Assembly: GCA_020249465.1 (NCBI GenBank)
Contig: JADCFP010000034.1
Coordinates: forward strand, 1 to 64,000
DNA from: Roseomonas sp.
GTDB lineage: Bacteria > Pseudomonadota > Alphaproteobacteria > Acetobacterales > Acetobacteraceae
Length of the DNA: 64,000 bases
Direction: 5' to 3'
Position numbers and translations under genes: made by a program. Below are positions 37,432 to 47,480 of the stretch, piece after piece; position 1 is the stretch's first letter, and every line of letters starts with the position of its first letter. Below the pieces are notes generated by a model. The model was not told the DNA's origin and searched no databases. It saw only the letters and a list, made by a program, of their open reading frames with translations.

Positions 37432-37752
37432 ATGGAAAGCAATTTCATCCTTGGCTATCTGCCCTTTTGGCTAGTGACCTATTTCCTGGCGCTCACCGCC
37501 TGGGGCTGCATCGGGCGCTTCATGATGCAATTCTTCATGACGCCCACGAATAGCAATTACATCTGGCGCGGCTTTCAGATGCTGACCGGCTGGGCGGTCT
37601 GGACCGCCGAGCGGCTGGTGCCGTCCTATGTCTCGCCACCCTTCCTGCCCTTGGTTGCCGCTTTCTGGCTTTTCGCGGTGCGGATGATCTTCGGCCTGCT
37701 GATGGTGGGGCTTGGCTATGCGCCGCGCATCAGCCCGCCGGGGGCGGGGTAG
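37432..37752 (+). CDS. Small membrane protein, hypothetical
   Basis: Hydrophobic ORF MESNFILGYLPFWLVTYFLALTAWGCIGRFMMQFF...; tightly followed by a second membrane ORF. Confidence 0.75.
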   Translation: MESNFILGYLPFWLVTYFLALTAWGCIGRFMMQFFMTPTNSNYIWRGFQMLTGWAVWTAERLVPSYVSPPFLPLVAAFWLFAVRMIFGLLMVGLGYAPRISPPGAG

Positions 37753-37757
37753 CCGCC

Positions 37758-38051
37758 ATGATGACCCCGCAAAACCTTTTCGTCGCGACGGTTGCTACCT
37801 GCCTGCTGAATGGCATGATCAGCCCAACCCTGCCAGTGGTCTGGCATCTTTACCCCGTCTGGCTGCCAGAGCTTTTCTCGCCGACCAAGGAGGTTGTCTA
37901 TTACGGAGCCTCGCTGATCGTCTCCACCGCGACGCTTTTGCTCTCCGCCGTGCCGGCTGCGATCTCTGAGCGGTTGGGGCTCAGCCTGGAACGGGCGATG
38001 ATGGTCTGGTTCGGTACGGCGCTTTTGCTGATATTGCTTGGCCTGGGCTGA
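37758..38051 (+). CDS. Small membrane protein, hypothetical
   Basis: MMTPQNLFVATVATCLLNGMISPTLPVVWHLYPVW...; predicted TM segments. Confidence 0.75.
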   Translation: MMTPQNLFVATVATCLLNGMISPTLPVVWHLYPVWLPELFSPTKEVVYYGASLIVSTATLLLSAVPAAISERLGLSLERAMMVWFGTALLLILLGLG

Positions 38052-38167
38052 GCGCCGCTTCACGCAACCGCGTGTTTCCAACCGCGCCTCGGAAGGGCTA
38101 GGCTTTCCGCGACTGCCCACGGATATCCTGGGCGCATGAGGGCCACGGCTTGGAACGGCTTGAGGCA

Positions 38168-38515
38168 ATGGCGGATCTGGTCATCCGGCGCGCGCTTGGC
38201 TTCGCGAGCCTCGCCATCGTGCTCATCTTCCTGTCGCTTTCCTTCCAATGGGCGCTGGCGCTGCGCTCAGGGGCGATGCTGGTGACGCTGCTTTGGCTGA
38301 TTGTGCTGCTGAAACTCGTCTATGTGCCAAGCCAGGATATGCGCCAGAGCGAGATCTGGCTGATGGTGGCGGAACGCCGTGCGGCCGATGCGCTGCCGAT
38401 GCAGAACGCCATGCGCCAGGCCTTCGCAAACCGACTGCGTTGGCATTCGGACAGGATCGGTGCTGTCGCGATCTGCCTTTGGGGGCTTTATCTGTTGGTG
38501 AGTGTTGTGACGTGA
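38168..38515 (+). CDS. Membrane protein, hypothetical
   Basis: MADLVIRRALGFASLAIVLIFLSLSFQWALALRSGAMLVTLLWLIVLLKLVYVPSQDMRQSEIWLMVAERRAADA... Confidence 0.7.
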   Translation: MADLVIRRALGFASLAIVLIFLSLSFQWALALRSGAMLVTLLWLIVLLKLVYVPSQDMRQSEIWLMVAERRAADALPMQNAMRQAFANRLRWHSDRIGAVAICLWGLYLLVSVVT

Positions 38516-38599
38516 TCCCAAGCGTATTACACCTTCTCCGTGAAATTCGAACAACATCCTTGTGTTAAACTGACGCTTGGCCGGGAGAAGCCGTAGCCA

Positions 38600-40453
38600 A
38601 TGATGCCGCCGACGAAGAATGCCGCTGCGCAGTTCTCGGAAGCCATGAGGCTGCTCAGGCTTGGCAAGCACGCAGAAGCTGAGGCCGCTTGCCTAGCCAC
38701 GCTGAAGCGCAATCCGCGCCATGCCGAAGCGCTCCATCTGGCAGGCTTGCTTGCCACGCAGCTTGGCCAGCCCGAGGAAGGCGCGACACGTCTACGCCGT
38801 GCCCTGACGATGAAGCCCAAGGATGCCGATCTGCATGGGCATTTGGCTTTGGCCCTCATTAAACGCGGCCAGAATGACCAGGCCCTAGCCAGTCTTGAAC
38901 GCTCCTTGGCCTTGAACCCCCATTCAGTTGAAAACAGCATGAATTACGGGGAGCTTCTTTTGCATCTTGAACGCCACGCCGATGCCATCAAGGTATTTGA
39001 TGGCGTCATCGCACGGCAATCAGGCCATGCGGCAGCACATCATCAACGTGGTCGCGCCTTGACCGAAGCCGGTCTGTGGGACGAAGCGCTGGCGGCGCAT
39101 GCAAAGGCACTCAGCCTGGACCCTAACGCGCCGGATTATCCGCTTGGTGTTGCGACGGCGCTTTGCCGGCTTGGCCGTTCAACCGAGGCGTTGCCCTTTG
39201 CGGAGCAAGCCCTGCGGCTCAAGCCCGATTTTGACTTGGCACTGCTCAGCCGGGCGGAGATCCTGTTGGAACTTGGCCAGCGCGACGAAAGCGCCATCAC
39301 GGTTGACGCCGTGATGGAAATGAAGCCGCAATCACCGCGCGCGCGACGCTGGCTTGGCAAGGTGTTGATGGCCTTGGGCCGGCCGGAGCGCGCGCTGATG
39401 GTCGCTTCGGATGATTGCGACGCCACGAGTAACGATCCCGTCCCGCATATCAACCGCGGCACGATCCTGACGGCGCTGAATCGGCTTGAGGAAGCGCGGC
39501 TTTCCTTTGATTGGGCCTTGGCCCTGAACTCAGCTCATGTCGAAGCCCGCTATAATCGCGCGTTTACGCTGCTGGCGCTTGGGCACCTTGAAGATGGCTG
39601 GCGTGATTACGAATATCGCCTGCTGCGTCCGCAAGGGCGCTTGCGCCGCCGCTTCCCGGAGCCTGCCTGGCAGGGCAAGGAGCCTCTCAAGGGAGGGCGG
39701 CTTTTCACCTATTGCGAACAGGGCTTCGGCGATACCATCCAGTTCGCGCGCTATGCCATAATGGCCGCTGATGCTGGGGCGGACGTCGTTCTTGCCGTGC
39801 AAGGCACGCTGCTTGGTCTTTTCCAGGATTTCCATGCGGGCGTGACCGTGATTGGCGAGCAGGCGCCTGCACCCGCCTACGATCATCACTGCCCGCTGCT
39901 AAGCCTGCCTCTTGCTTTTGGTACTGGGCTTGGATCCATCCCCGCCTGGCGTGAAGGCTACTTGAAGCCACCATCCGAAAAGCTGGCAAGTTGGGCCCAA
40001 CGCGTACCACAGGGGCGTCGACGCATCGGCCTTGTCTGGAGCGGCAATGCTAACCACAGCAATGACGCCAATCGTTCGATGCCGCTCAAGCATCTGATGC
40101 CGCTATTTCAGTCTGACGATGTTTGGGTGTCGCTGCAAAAGGATGTGCGGGATCGGGACAAGCCCGCGCTCGACGCTGCCGGCATTCTTGATCTTACCTC
40201 GGAGATTGGTGATTATGCTGATACGGCGGCGCTGATTTCCGCGCTTGATCTGGTAATTACTGTTGATACGTCGGTCGCCCATTTGGCCGGCGCACTCGGC
40301 AAAACTGTATGGCTGATGCTGCCCTTTGCGCCAGATTTCCGGTGGTTCCTGGATCGCGAAGATTCGCCCTGGTATCCCAGCATGCGGCTGTTTCGCCAAG
40401 AGCGATTGGGGGATTGGGACGGGGTGGTTCGGCGGATCCGCGCGGCGCTTTAG
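38600..40453 (+). CDS. Tetratricopeptide repeat protein with C-terminal glycosyltransferase-like domain
   Basis: Multiple TPRs (AEAEAACLATLKRNPRHAEALHLAGLLATQLGQPEEGATRLRRAL...); C-term LVWSGNANHSNDANRSMPLKHL...DTAALISALDLVITVDTSVAHLAGALGKTVWLMLPFAPDFRW. Confidence 0.9.
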   Translation: MMPPTKNAAAQFSEAMRLLRLGKHAEAEAACLATLKRNPRHAEALHLAGLLATQLGQPEEGATRLRRALTMKPKDADLHGHLALALIKRGQNDQALASLERSLALNPHSVENSMNYGELLLHLERHADAIKVFDGVIARQSGHAAAHHQRGRALTEAGLWDEALAAHAKALSLDPNAPDYPLGVATALCRLGRSTEALPFAEQALRLKPDFDLALLSRAEILLELGQRDESAITVDAVMEMKPQSPRARRWLGKVLMALGRPERALMVASDDCDATSNDPVPHINRGTILTALNRLEEARLSFDWALALNSAHVEARYNRAFTLLALGHLEDGWRDYEYRLLRPQGRLRRRFPEPAWQGKEPLKGGRLFTYCEQGFGDTIQFARYAIMAADAGADVVLAVQGTLLGLFQDFHAGVTVIGEQAPAPAYDHHCPLLSLPLAFGTGLGSIPAWREGYLKPPSEKLASWAQRVPQGRRRIGLVWSGNANHSNDANRSMPLKHLMPLFQSDDVWVSLQKDVRDRDKPALDAAGILDLTSEIGDYADTAALISALDLVITVDTSVAHLAGALGKTVWLMLPFAPDFRWFLDREDSPWYPSMRLFRQERLGDWDGVVRRIRAAL

Positions 40454-40554
40454 AGAAGTCCGCCTGCAGATAGAAAATCTGAACGCGTCAAGATGTTCGA
40501 AGAACAACGAGATAGAGCGCGTTGCGTGAACCCAGGTGAACGCAACACACTTCA
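40451..40554 (+). repeat. Composite B+C repeat element, copy B3 (degenerate)
   Basis: tagagaagtccgcctgcagatagaaaatctgaacgcgtcaagatgttcgaagaacaacgagatagagcgcgttgcgtgaacccaggtgaacgcaacacacttca. Confidence 0.82.
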
Positions 40555-40577
40555 GCCGTGAAGGCGCCTGTTTGGGC

Positions 40578-41576
40578 TTATTGAACGCGGATTCCGGCAG
40601 CGCGGATAATTGGTGTCCAGCGGTCAATCTCCCCCTGAATATGCGCGGCGAAAGCCTCGGGCGTGCCGCCCATCACAACGGCGCCTTGCTGGCGCCGCAG
40701 GGTTTCAACAATTTCGGGCTGCACCAAGATCGCGTTGAAGGCAGCATTGGCCCGGGCGACAATATCAGCGGAAAGCCCCGCCGGCCCGACCAAACCATAC
40801 CATAATGATCCGGTGACCCCTGGCACGGTTTCGTTCATTGTCGGCAGGTCGGGCAAGCCGGTAAAGCGCTGTGGCGTACTGACCGCGACCATCCGCACGG
40901 TGCCCGCCTGTAGGAATGGCGCGGCGGAGGAGATGGAGGTGACAGTCAGATCAACCTCACCCTTTGCGACGGCAGCGACCATATCGGCACCGCTGCGGTA
41001 GACCACATGCAGCATTTCCATCCCACCGCCGGCACGGCGCTGGAGCAATTCCATCGTCAGATGGCTGATATGGCCGGCGCCAACACTGCCAAAACTGAAC
41101 CCGCCTGGCTTTGCCTTCGCAGCGTTCAGAATGGCGGCAAGATCCCGTTCCGCCAGCGTGCTGCGTGCCACCAGAATAAGCGGCATATCCGCGAGAAAAA
41201 CAATCGGCGTAAAGGCGCGCCGCGGATCATAGGGCAGGTCCCGATACAGTTCATGCGCCAGCGCACCTGAAGCCAATTCACCCATCAATAAAGTGCTGCC
41301 ATCAGGCCGCGCCTGGGCAACATGCGCCGCGCCTATCGTTCCACCTGCGCCGGGGCGGTTATCCACGATAATGGTTTGCCCATTGCCAAGGGCGGGGAAA
41401 TGCGGCGCCAGGATGCGGATCAGGATATCTATTGCCCCGCCTGGGCCAAAGGGCACGACGACGCGCACTGGCCTGTCGGGCCAGCTTGTGGCTTGGGCCA
41501 GGGCGGGGTGGCGCAAGCCTGCAAGACTCAGGGCCAGGGCTGTTCCCTGAAGAGCAAGTGACCGGCGGCTTAGCAT
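40578..41576 (-). CDS. Tripartite tricarboxylate transporter substrate-binding protein (Bug family)
   Basis: WPDRPVRVVVPFGPGGAIDILIRILAPHFPALGNGQTIIVDNRPGAGGTIGAAHVAQARPDGSTLLMG. Confidence 0.92.
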   Translation of the reverse strand: MLSRRSLALQGTALALSLAGLRHPALAQATSWPDRPVRVVVPFGPGGAIDILIRILAPHFPALGNGQTIIVDNRPGAGGTIGAAHVAQARPDGSTLLMGELASGALAHELYRDLPYDPRRAFTPIVFLADMPLILVARSTLAERDLAAILNAAKAKPGGFSFGSVGAGHISHLTMELLQRRAGGGMEMLHVVYRSGADMVAAVAKGEVDLTVTSISSAAPFLQAGTVRMVAVSTPQRFTGLPDLPTMNETVPGVTGSLWYGLVGPAGLSADIVARANAAFNAILVQPEIVETLRRQQGAVVMGGTPEAFAAHIQGEIDRWTPIIRAAGIRVQ

Positions 41577-41719
41577 GGCTTCTTCCTTCTGCTTCGGGTT
41601 TCGCCTCTTTTTCAGGAAGCAAGCCTGCTTTTTCCCGGTCAGAAGCGCAAGTTTTCGGTGCAATCAGGTGCGGCCTGCTCAGGCTTTCTGTTGCTGCGGA
41701 TAGGTGCCCGGATACTTGC

Positions 41720-42031
41720 TGGACTTGCCCCTATGAAACCGGACACTTGGCTTGGTTGGATAACTGGCTTGCTACGAACTCACGTGGCGAGCGCATGCGC
41801 AAGCCTGAATGCGGGTGGATGTTGTTGTAATCCTCGAACCAGGCTGGCAGTTGCTTGAGTACGGAGATGGCGTCTTACCTTGGGTTCACGCGGGCATAGT
41901 CGCGTTTAAGGGTTTTGACGAAGGCCTCGCAGACGCCGTTGCTCTCCGGGCTACGGACCGGCGTGAAGCATGGAACAAGGTTCAGGGCTGCGGCGAAGTC
42001 AGTGGTCTCAGCTCCGGTATAGGCTGAACCA
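41720..42031 (-). mobile_element. IS3-family-like transposase (OrfB) 3' remnant with internal stop
   Basis: Reverse strand: DNGSAYTGAETTDFAAALNLVPCFTPVRSPESNGVCEAFVKTLKRDYARVNPR*DAISVLKQLPAWFEDYNNIHPHSGLRMRSPREF; candidate terminal repeat tggacttgcccctatgaaaccggacactt near 41720. Confidence 0.85.
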
Positions 42032-42626
42032 TTATCAGCCAACCTTCACCGCGAAAAAGCGTGAGGTGATGTCCACCCCATCCCCGCCCAAGGCGGTCAC
42101 AATCACGCGTTCCGGCCCAGGCAAGGCTGCCAAGGCAGCGTGATCAGGCAGAAGCGCCACTACCTGTTCGGGGCTTTCCATGACGCAAATCCAATCACGC
42201 GCGCCATGCACTTTTCGCGGCGTGGCTCCAAGCGCGGAGGTAAGCGCCGCCGGCGCTGCGGCGGGTTCGGAAAGCCTTGCCGGGAAATCAAGAATGAAGC
42301 GCTGCCCATCCGCTTCCACCAGCAAGGGGCCGGAGAGTGTGTGAAAGGTGAAGGGCGGTGTTTGCTTCAATTCGCGCGCCAGCACAAAAGCGGTCGCCAG
42401 TGTTGCATGGTCGCACATCTCAACCTAGACCTTGGGGATAAACCAGCGGAGCCGCCAGCCAGTGCCTTCGCGCATGATAAAGGCGGTTTCTGAGAGATTA
42501 TGCTCGACCGCCATGGCCTGCATCACGGCATCCGGCAGCGGCGCTTCAAGCGGCACCACAGCAGCGGAATTGCCGGCAAAGGGGCGGGGGGGTAAAGGCG
42601 TCAATCAGGAAAAGCGGGAGTTTCAT
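42032..42626 (-). pseudogene. PhzF-family protein pseudogene (frameshift, nonsense codon, 3' truncation)
   Basis: MKLPLFLIDAFTP / RPFAGNSAAVVPLEAPLPDAVMQAMAVEHNLSETAFIMREGTGWRLRWFIPKV*VEMCDHATLATAFVL...VDITSRFFAVKVG*; frame break in the tacccccccgcccc tract; TAG before VEMCDHATLA; terminates at the IS junction. Confidence 0.8.
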
Positions 42627-42669
42627 GGCGGATGCAGACAAGATCACCTAAACGATCTTTAAGCCTCAG

Positions 42670-44979
42670 TCAGACCTGGATGGATAGACTCGTGATCATC
42701 GCAAAGGGATCCTGAGGAACGCTTGCCGCCGCAATCGCCGCTGTTGCCTCTGCCATCAGAAAACGTTCAGCAAAAGCATTGACCTTGTCCGCGTTCTGTA
42801 AATCGGCAAGATTCATCCTTGTCGTGATGGCGCGTGCCTGGGTTTCGATCGGTTGAATGGCTATTTCAATCGGCAGGCCCAATGCCCCAAGAACGACGCG
42901 GCTCATTACTGAATTTGCCAAGATGTCATAAGCCGTCTTCATATTCTTGGCATTTTCCATGAAGTATATCGCGTCTGCCATTCCTGGATTGGTGGTGCTT
43001 AGGCCTGTGCGATATTCGTATTTAGTATAACCGCTCGTTAAAATATCCAGCATTTTCGGATCAGCGAGACTGCCGAGGGAGCTCACGAATTTCATCTGTT
43101 CCACAATAAGAGACGCTTCAGAGGTCATGATCCGCGTGACTGAGCCAACAGAAGACGTGGAATACGGACGTCCATCGCGGCCATTCAACACCTGCTGCGA
43201 ACGCGTGTAAAGCGATTGCGCCCGATTTTGCTCTTCAATGGTGACGGCTGACGTCAGCATGCGATCAGCCATGGCCGCTGATACTTCCAGGGCAAAATTG
43301 ACATTTCCATTGATGCCATCCTGGTGGAAACTTTCCAGTCTGCGCTGAAATTCCTTTGACCAAGCGTCAGAACCAGGCGCATCCAGAACGGCCAATCTTT
43401 CGATCCGCTCGGCAACGCCGGCGGCATTACGGCGCACCTGTTCCAAAGAAATACTCGCCTCCAGCAGGGCGGCCCGTGCATCACGCGACATTGACGCGGA
43501 AAGACTGGTATCGGCTTCAACCTCAATCAAGGCATCGTCCAGTCGCTGAAGCGCTGAAGCATAAGACCCGGCACGCACCATCGGTGCCATCTCCCTCAGG
43601 GCATTCCAGGCTGACATAGCCAAACCAACTGGCGGCGTTTCACCTAGCGTAATCGCGCTCAGCGCTGCCTTGGCGCCATAGGCCACTTCAAGCTGACCGC
43701 GTGGCAGGTTGGGCGGCGGGGTATTTTTCATGGCCTCCACCACGGCCGTAGCTTCAGTCTCGGAGATACGCTTGATCGGTACATCTTCAATTGGTGTGGT
43801 CGTCGGCCTGCCATCACGGCTATTGAGCACTATTGTGGAGCGATCAGAATAGGACTTCGCCAGATCCGCATCGAAAGAATTGATCGAACTATCCACCATG
43901 CGCTGGGCCATGGCGGCCGCAACCTCAAGCGCGAAATTCGCGTTTCTTTCTATACCATCCTTGTGAAACGCGTCCAGGCGTACCTTGTAGGCGGATGACC
44001 AGGCAGGGTTGTCTGGCGTATCCAGCATCACGAGCTTTTCGATGCGTTCGGCCACCCCAAAGGCATCGCGCGCCATCTGTGCCACCGCTATACCGCTTTC
44101 CATCAACGCCAGCCGGCCAGCGCGCGTTTGCTCCGCTGAGATACCGCCAGCGCTCTCAAGATCGGTTAAGGCCAGATCAATCGCGGATAGAGCGGAATCA
44201 AACTTACCTGTGCCGATGAGCAGCGCCGTTTGCTGGAGTGCATCGCGCACGATGCCGGGCAAATCACTGTCCGGAAGCTCGCCCATGCGGATGGTTACTG
44301 CTGTCAGCGTCGCCGAATAATCCAGCTCCAGTTTCGCGCGATCCATGGTGGCGTTCTCACCCGGACGCAACTGCCCTGCAAGCGCGGTAGTGACGCTATC
44401 CGCCAAGCCATCAAAGGCACTGACCCTTGGGAGCGGGGGCGGGTAGGTCGGCGCAGTCATCACCGCCTCACCCATTCGCAACTGGCTGGCAACAGCGGTT
44501 GTCTCCGCGTCAGTCAGCCCGACATAGGCAACAGTTTTTGGCGTGCTGGTCAGCAATAGGTTCAGCGTGGCCGCAGCATTCACCCAAGTGGTGCCAAGCT
44601 GCGCCGCAACGCCCTCGGGATCGTTTGGATCAGACAAAAGCGCCCGCTTGACCATGCCTGGGTTGCCGACCTGATCCGGCAAACCAAGCGCGGGCATGAG
44701 AACAGTCAGAACGCGCGGGTCGGAAAGCGCCTTGTCGAGGTCCTTTGCGGTCTCCAGAGCCTGACGAAATTGTGCGATCGCCGAAAGGGTGATTGGGTCC
44801 TTTGCTTCCTGTTCAAGTCCCTTTGTCTCAGCGCCCGGGACAATCAAGCGGCGAAAGGCAATGACAGCGTCGCTCGGGCTTGCCGCCACAGTCGGCATTG
44901 CCAAGGGCAGTGTCAGAGCGGTCGAGCCTGATTGGGTGAAAAGGCTCAAGACCAAACTTGATGACGCGTTGATAGTCAT
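42670..44979 (-). CDS. DUF1217-like protein, tandem copy 1
   Basis: 769 aa; N-term DKALSDPRVLTVLMPALGLPDQVGNPGMVKRALLSDPNDPEGVAAQLGTTW and C-term SLADPKMLDILTSGYTKYEYRTGL...AYDILANSVMSRVVLGALGLP both resemble DUF1217; internal ~200-aa repeat. Confidence 0.75.
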   Translation of the reverse strand: MTINASSSLVLSLFTQSGSTALTLPLAMPTVAASPSDAVIAFRRLIVPGAETKGLEQEAKDPITLSAIAQFRQALETAKDLDKALSDPRVLTVLMPALGLPDQVGNPGMVKRALLSDPNDPEGVAAQLGTTWVNAAATLNLLLTSTPKTVAYVGLTDAETTAVASQLRMGEAVMTAPTYPPPLPRVSAFDGLADSVTTALAGQLRPGENATMDRAKLELDYSATLTAVTIRMGELPDSDLPGIVRDALQQTALLIGTGKFDSALSAIDLALTDLESAGGISAEQTRAGRLALMESGIAVAQMARDAFGVAERIEKLVMLDTPDNPAWSSAYKVRLDAFHKDGIERNANFALEVAAAMAQRMVDSSINSFDADLAKSYSDRSTIVLNSRDGRPTTTPIEDVPIKRISETEATAVVEAMKNTPPPNLPRGQLEVAYGAKAALSAITLGETPPVGLAMSAWNALREMAPMVRAGSYASALQRLDDALIEVEADTSLSASMSRDARAALLEASISLEQVRRNAAGVAERIERLAVLDAPGSDAWSKEFQRRLESFHQDGINGNVNFALEVSAAMADRMLTSAVTIEEQNRAQSLYTRSQQVLNGRDGRPYSTSSVGSVTRIMTSEASLIVEQMKFVSSLGSLADPKMLDILTSGYTKYEYRTGLSTTNPGMADAIYFMENAKNMKTAYDILANSVMSRVVLGALGLPIEIAIQPIETQARAITTRMNLADLQNADKVNAFAERFLMAEATAAIAAASVPQDPFAMITSLSIQV

Positions 44980-45103
44980 GACCCACTCCTAGGTTGCAAA
45001 TCATTAAGAAATCACTGACGCCCTACCGGATCGACGGCTTTGCTTCAGAAACGTTACGTCAAAATCAAACTTGGCCACCCCATATTTTGTTGGGGAAGGC
45101 GCC

Positions 45104-47416
45104 TCAAACCTTGATGGAAAGGCTTGATATCGTTGCAAAAGGATCATTCGACGCATTGCTGGCTTTTGCCGCTGCCTTGTCGGCTTCCGCCATCAAATAG
45201 CGTTCGGCAATGGCGCGCACCTTGGCCGGGTCCTGCAAATCCGTCAGCTTCAGCCGAGAGGTCACGGCCCTCGCCTGAGTTTCAACCGGCTGAATGGCAA
45301 GCTGATCGGGCAGCCCCAAGGCGCCCAAGACCACGCGGCGCATGACGCCGTTCCCAAGAATGTCATAAACCGACTTAACCGTCTTGGCATTTTCGCTGAA
45401 ATAGACAGCATTCGCCATGCCTGGATTGGCTTCACTTAGCCCAGTGCGATATTCGTATTTCGTGAAGCCATTGGTCAGGATTTCCAGCATCTTCGGATCA
45501 GAAAGACTGCCAAGGCGAAGCCCCGCCTTCATCGAATCTACGATCTTGCCGGCTTCAGAACCCAGGATTTTGGTTTGCAGCGTGCTGGCGAAACTGGAAA
45601 GCGGGCGTCCGTCACGGCCATTCAGGACTTGCCGGGACCGGCTTGCCAATGATTGCGCCTGCAAGGTCTCGTCCAAGTTGGTGGCGCTGTCCAGCATCCG
45701 ATCAGCCATGGCAGCCGAGATTTCAAGCGCGAAATTCACATTGCCGTTGATGCCATCCTTATGGAAATTCTCAAGCTTGGTCTGGAAATCACGAGACCTT
45801 GTCGCAGCTGAGGGCGCATCCAGCGCGGCCAGTTTTTCAAGCCTTTCGGCAACACCCGTCGCGTTGCGCCGCACCTGTTCAATTAGGGCGCCGGTTTCAA
45901 GCAGGGCGGCATTCGCGGTACGCTTCATGGATGCGGGGATGCCGGTGTCATCCGCAATCGTGGCCAAGGCTTCATCCACGCGCTGAATAGCGGAGTTATA
46001 AGTTCCCGCCCGTATCAGCTTAGCGATATCCTTGAGGGCCTGGCTTCCAAGGCTTGGCATGCCAAAGACCGGCGTTTCCGCCAGCTTGATGGCGCTGAGC
46101 GCCGCGCCGGCAGCGTAAGTCACCTCAATCTGTGCGCGCGAGACATTGGGCGGCGCGGCGTTCTTCATGCTATCCAAAAGCTTCGTCGCATCTGCCTGAG
46201 TAATGCGCGCGGGTGGCACGCCTTCAATAGGTGTCTTGGTCGGCTTGCCATCGCGCTTATTCAGGATATTGGTTGCGCGATCAAGATAAATTTTGGCCAG
46301 ATCACGCTCATCGGCATTCAGCGCGGCATTCTGCATGCGCTTTGCCATGGCAACGGCCACGTCCAGCGAAAAATTCGAATTCTTGTCAGCGCCTTCCTTT
46401 TGGAACGCATCAAGCCTGGTCTTGTAATCGGGCGCCCAGGCCGGGCTGCTTGGCGAATCAAGCGCCACCAGTTTTTCAACCTGCTCGGCCACCGCAAAGG
46501 CATCGCGGCGCATCTGTGCCAGCGCAATGCCGTTTTCCATCAGCGTCACGCGGCCCTGGCGCAATTGATCAGCCGTCAGCCCGCCTGCGCTATTAAGCGC
46601 AAGAAGCGCGTCATCCACAGCACCTTGCGCCCTGTCCAAGGACCCGCCTTGGATGAAGCCCGCCATTTGCTTCAGCGCATCCTTGGCGATGCTGGGCAAT
46701 TCATCCGGCGGCACTTCGGCGCGCCTGATGGTCACCGCCGCCAGTGTCGCGACCTGTTCAACCTCGCGCCGCGCGCGATCGGGCACCAATTCCTCACCGG
46801 GGCGGAGCTGCGCAATCAGCGCGCTGGTTACCTTGTCCGGCAAGCCATCAAAACCGCGTAGCCTGGGCGTGGCTGCCTTGGTGACGGGCGCGGTGAGCAC
46901 CGCTTCTCCAAGCCGCAATTGCCCGGCCACCGCGGTGGTTTCCTTATCCGTCAGCCCTTCAAAGGCGACAGTCTTGGGCGTGGTAGTGGCCTTCAGATTG
47001 AGCGTGGTGGCCGCATTCTTCCACGTGGTGCCAAGCTGCACCGCAACGCCCTTGTTGTCCTTCGGATCAGACAAAAGCGCCCGCTTCACCAGCCCGGGAT
47101 TGCCCACCTGATCCGGCAGGCCAAGTGCGGGCATCAACACCTTCAAGACACGTGGATCGGAAAGTGCCTTGTCAATATTGGGCGCCGCATCCAGGGCTTG
47201 GCGAAACTGCGCCAGCGCCGTCAACGTCACAGGGTCTTTCTTTTCGCGCGCGAGGCCTTTTTCTTCTTCACCGGCTTTGGTGACGCGGCGGAAAGCCACC
47301 ACAGCCTCCCCCGCGCTGGCCACAGGGGCAGCGTTACCGAAGGGAAGCATCAGCGAGTTTTGACCTTGTTGGCCAAATAACCCCGCTATAAGGGTGGCAC
47401 TCATATTGATAGCCAT
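45104..47416 (-). CDS. DUF1217-like protein, tandem copy 2
   Basis: 770 aa; collinear paralogue of 42670-44979 along its full length (DKALSDPRVLKVLMPALGLPDQVGNPGLVKRALLSDPKDNKGVAVQLGTTW...). Confidence 0.75.
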   Translation of the reverse strand: MAINMSATLIAGLFGQQGQNSLMLPFGNAAPVASAGEAVVAFRRVTKAGEEEKGLAREKKDPVTLTALAQFRQALDAAPNIDKALSDPRVLKVLMPALGLPDQVGNPGLVKRALLSDPKDNKGVAVQLGTTWKNAATTLNLKATTTPKTVAFEGLTDKETTAVAGQLRLGEAVLTAPVTKAATPRLRGFDGLPDKVTSALIAQLRPGEELVPDRARREVEQVATLAAVTIRRAEVPPDELPSIAKDALKQMAGFIQGGSLDRAQGAVDDALLALNSAGGLTADQLRQGRVTLMENGIALAQMRRDAFAVAEQVEKLVALDSPSSPAWAPDYKTRLDAFQKEGADKNSNFSLDVAVAMAKRMQNAALNADERDLAKIYLDRATNILNKRDGKPTKTPIEGVPPARITQADATKLLDSMKNAAPPNVSRAQIEVTYAAGAALSAIKLAETPVFGMPSLGSQALKDIAKLIRAGTYNSAIQRVDEALATIADDTGIPASMKRTANAALLETGALIEQVRRNATGVAERLEKLAALDAPSAATRSRDFQTKLENFHKDGINGNVNFALEISAAMADRMLDSATNLDETLQAQSLASRSRQVLNGRDGRPLSSFASTLQTKILGSEAGKIVDSMKAGLRLGSLSDPKMLEILTNGFTKYEYRTGLSEANPGMANAVYFSENAKTVKSVYDILGNGVMRRVVLGALGLPDQLAIQPVETQARAVTSRLKLTDLQDPAKVRAIAERYLMAEADKAAAKASNASNDPFATISSLSIKV

Positions 47417-47480
47417 GGGCGCAAGATGCGCGGGAAAAGATTAACAAATCCTGAAGAAAGCCGGCCCGGAGGGTATAAAA

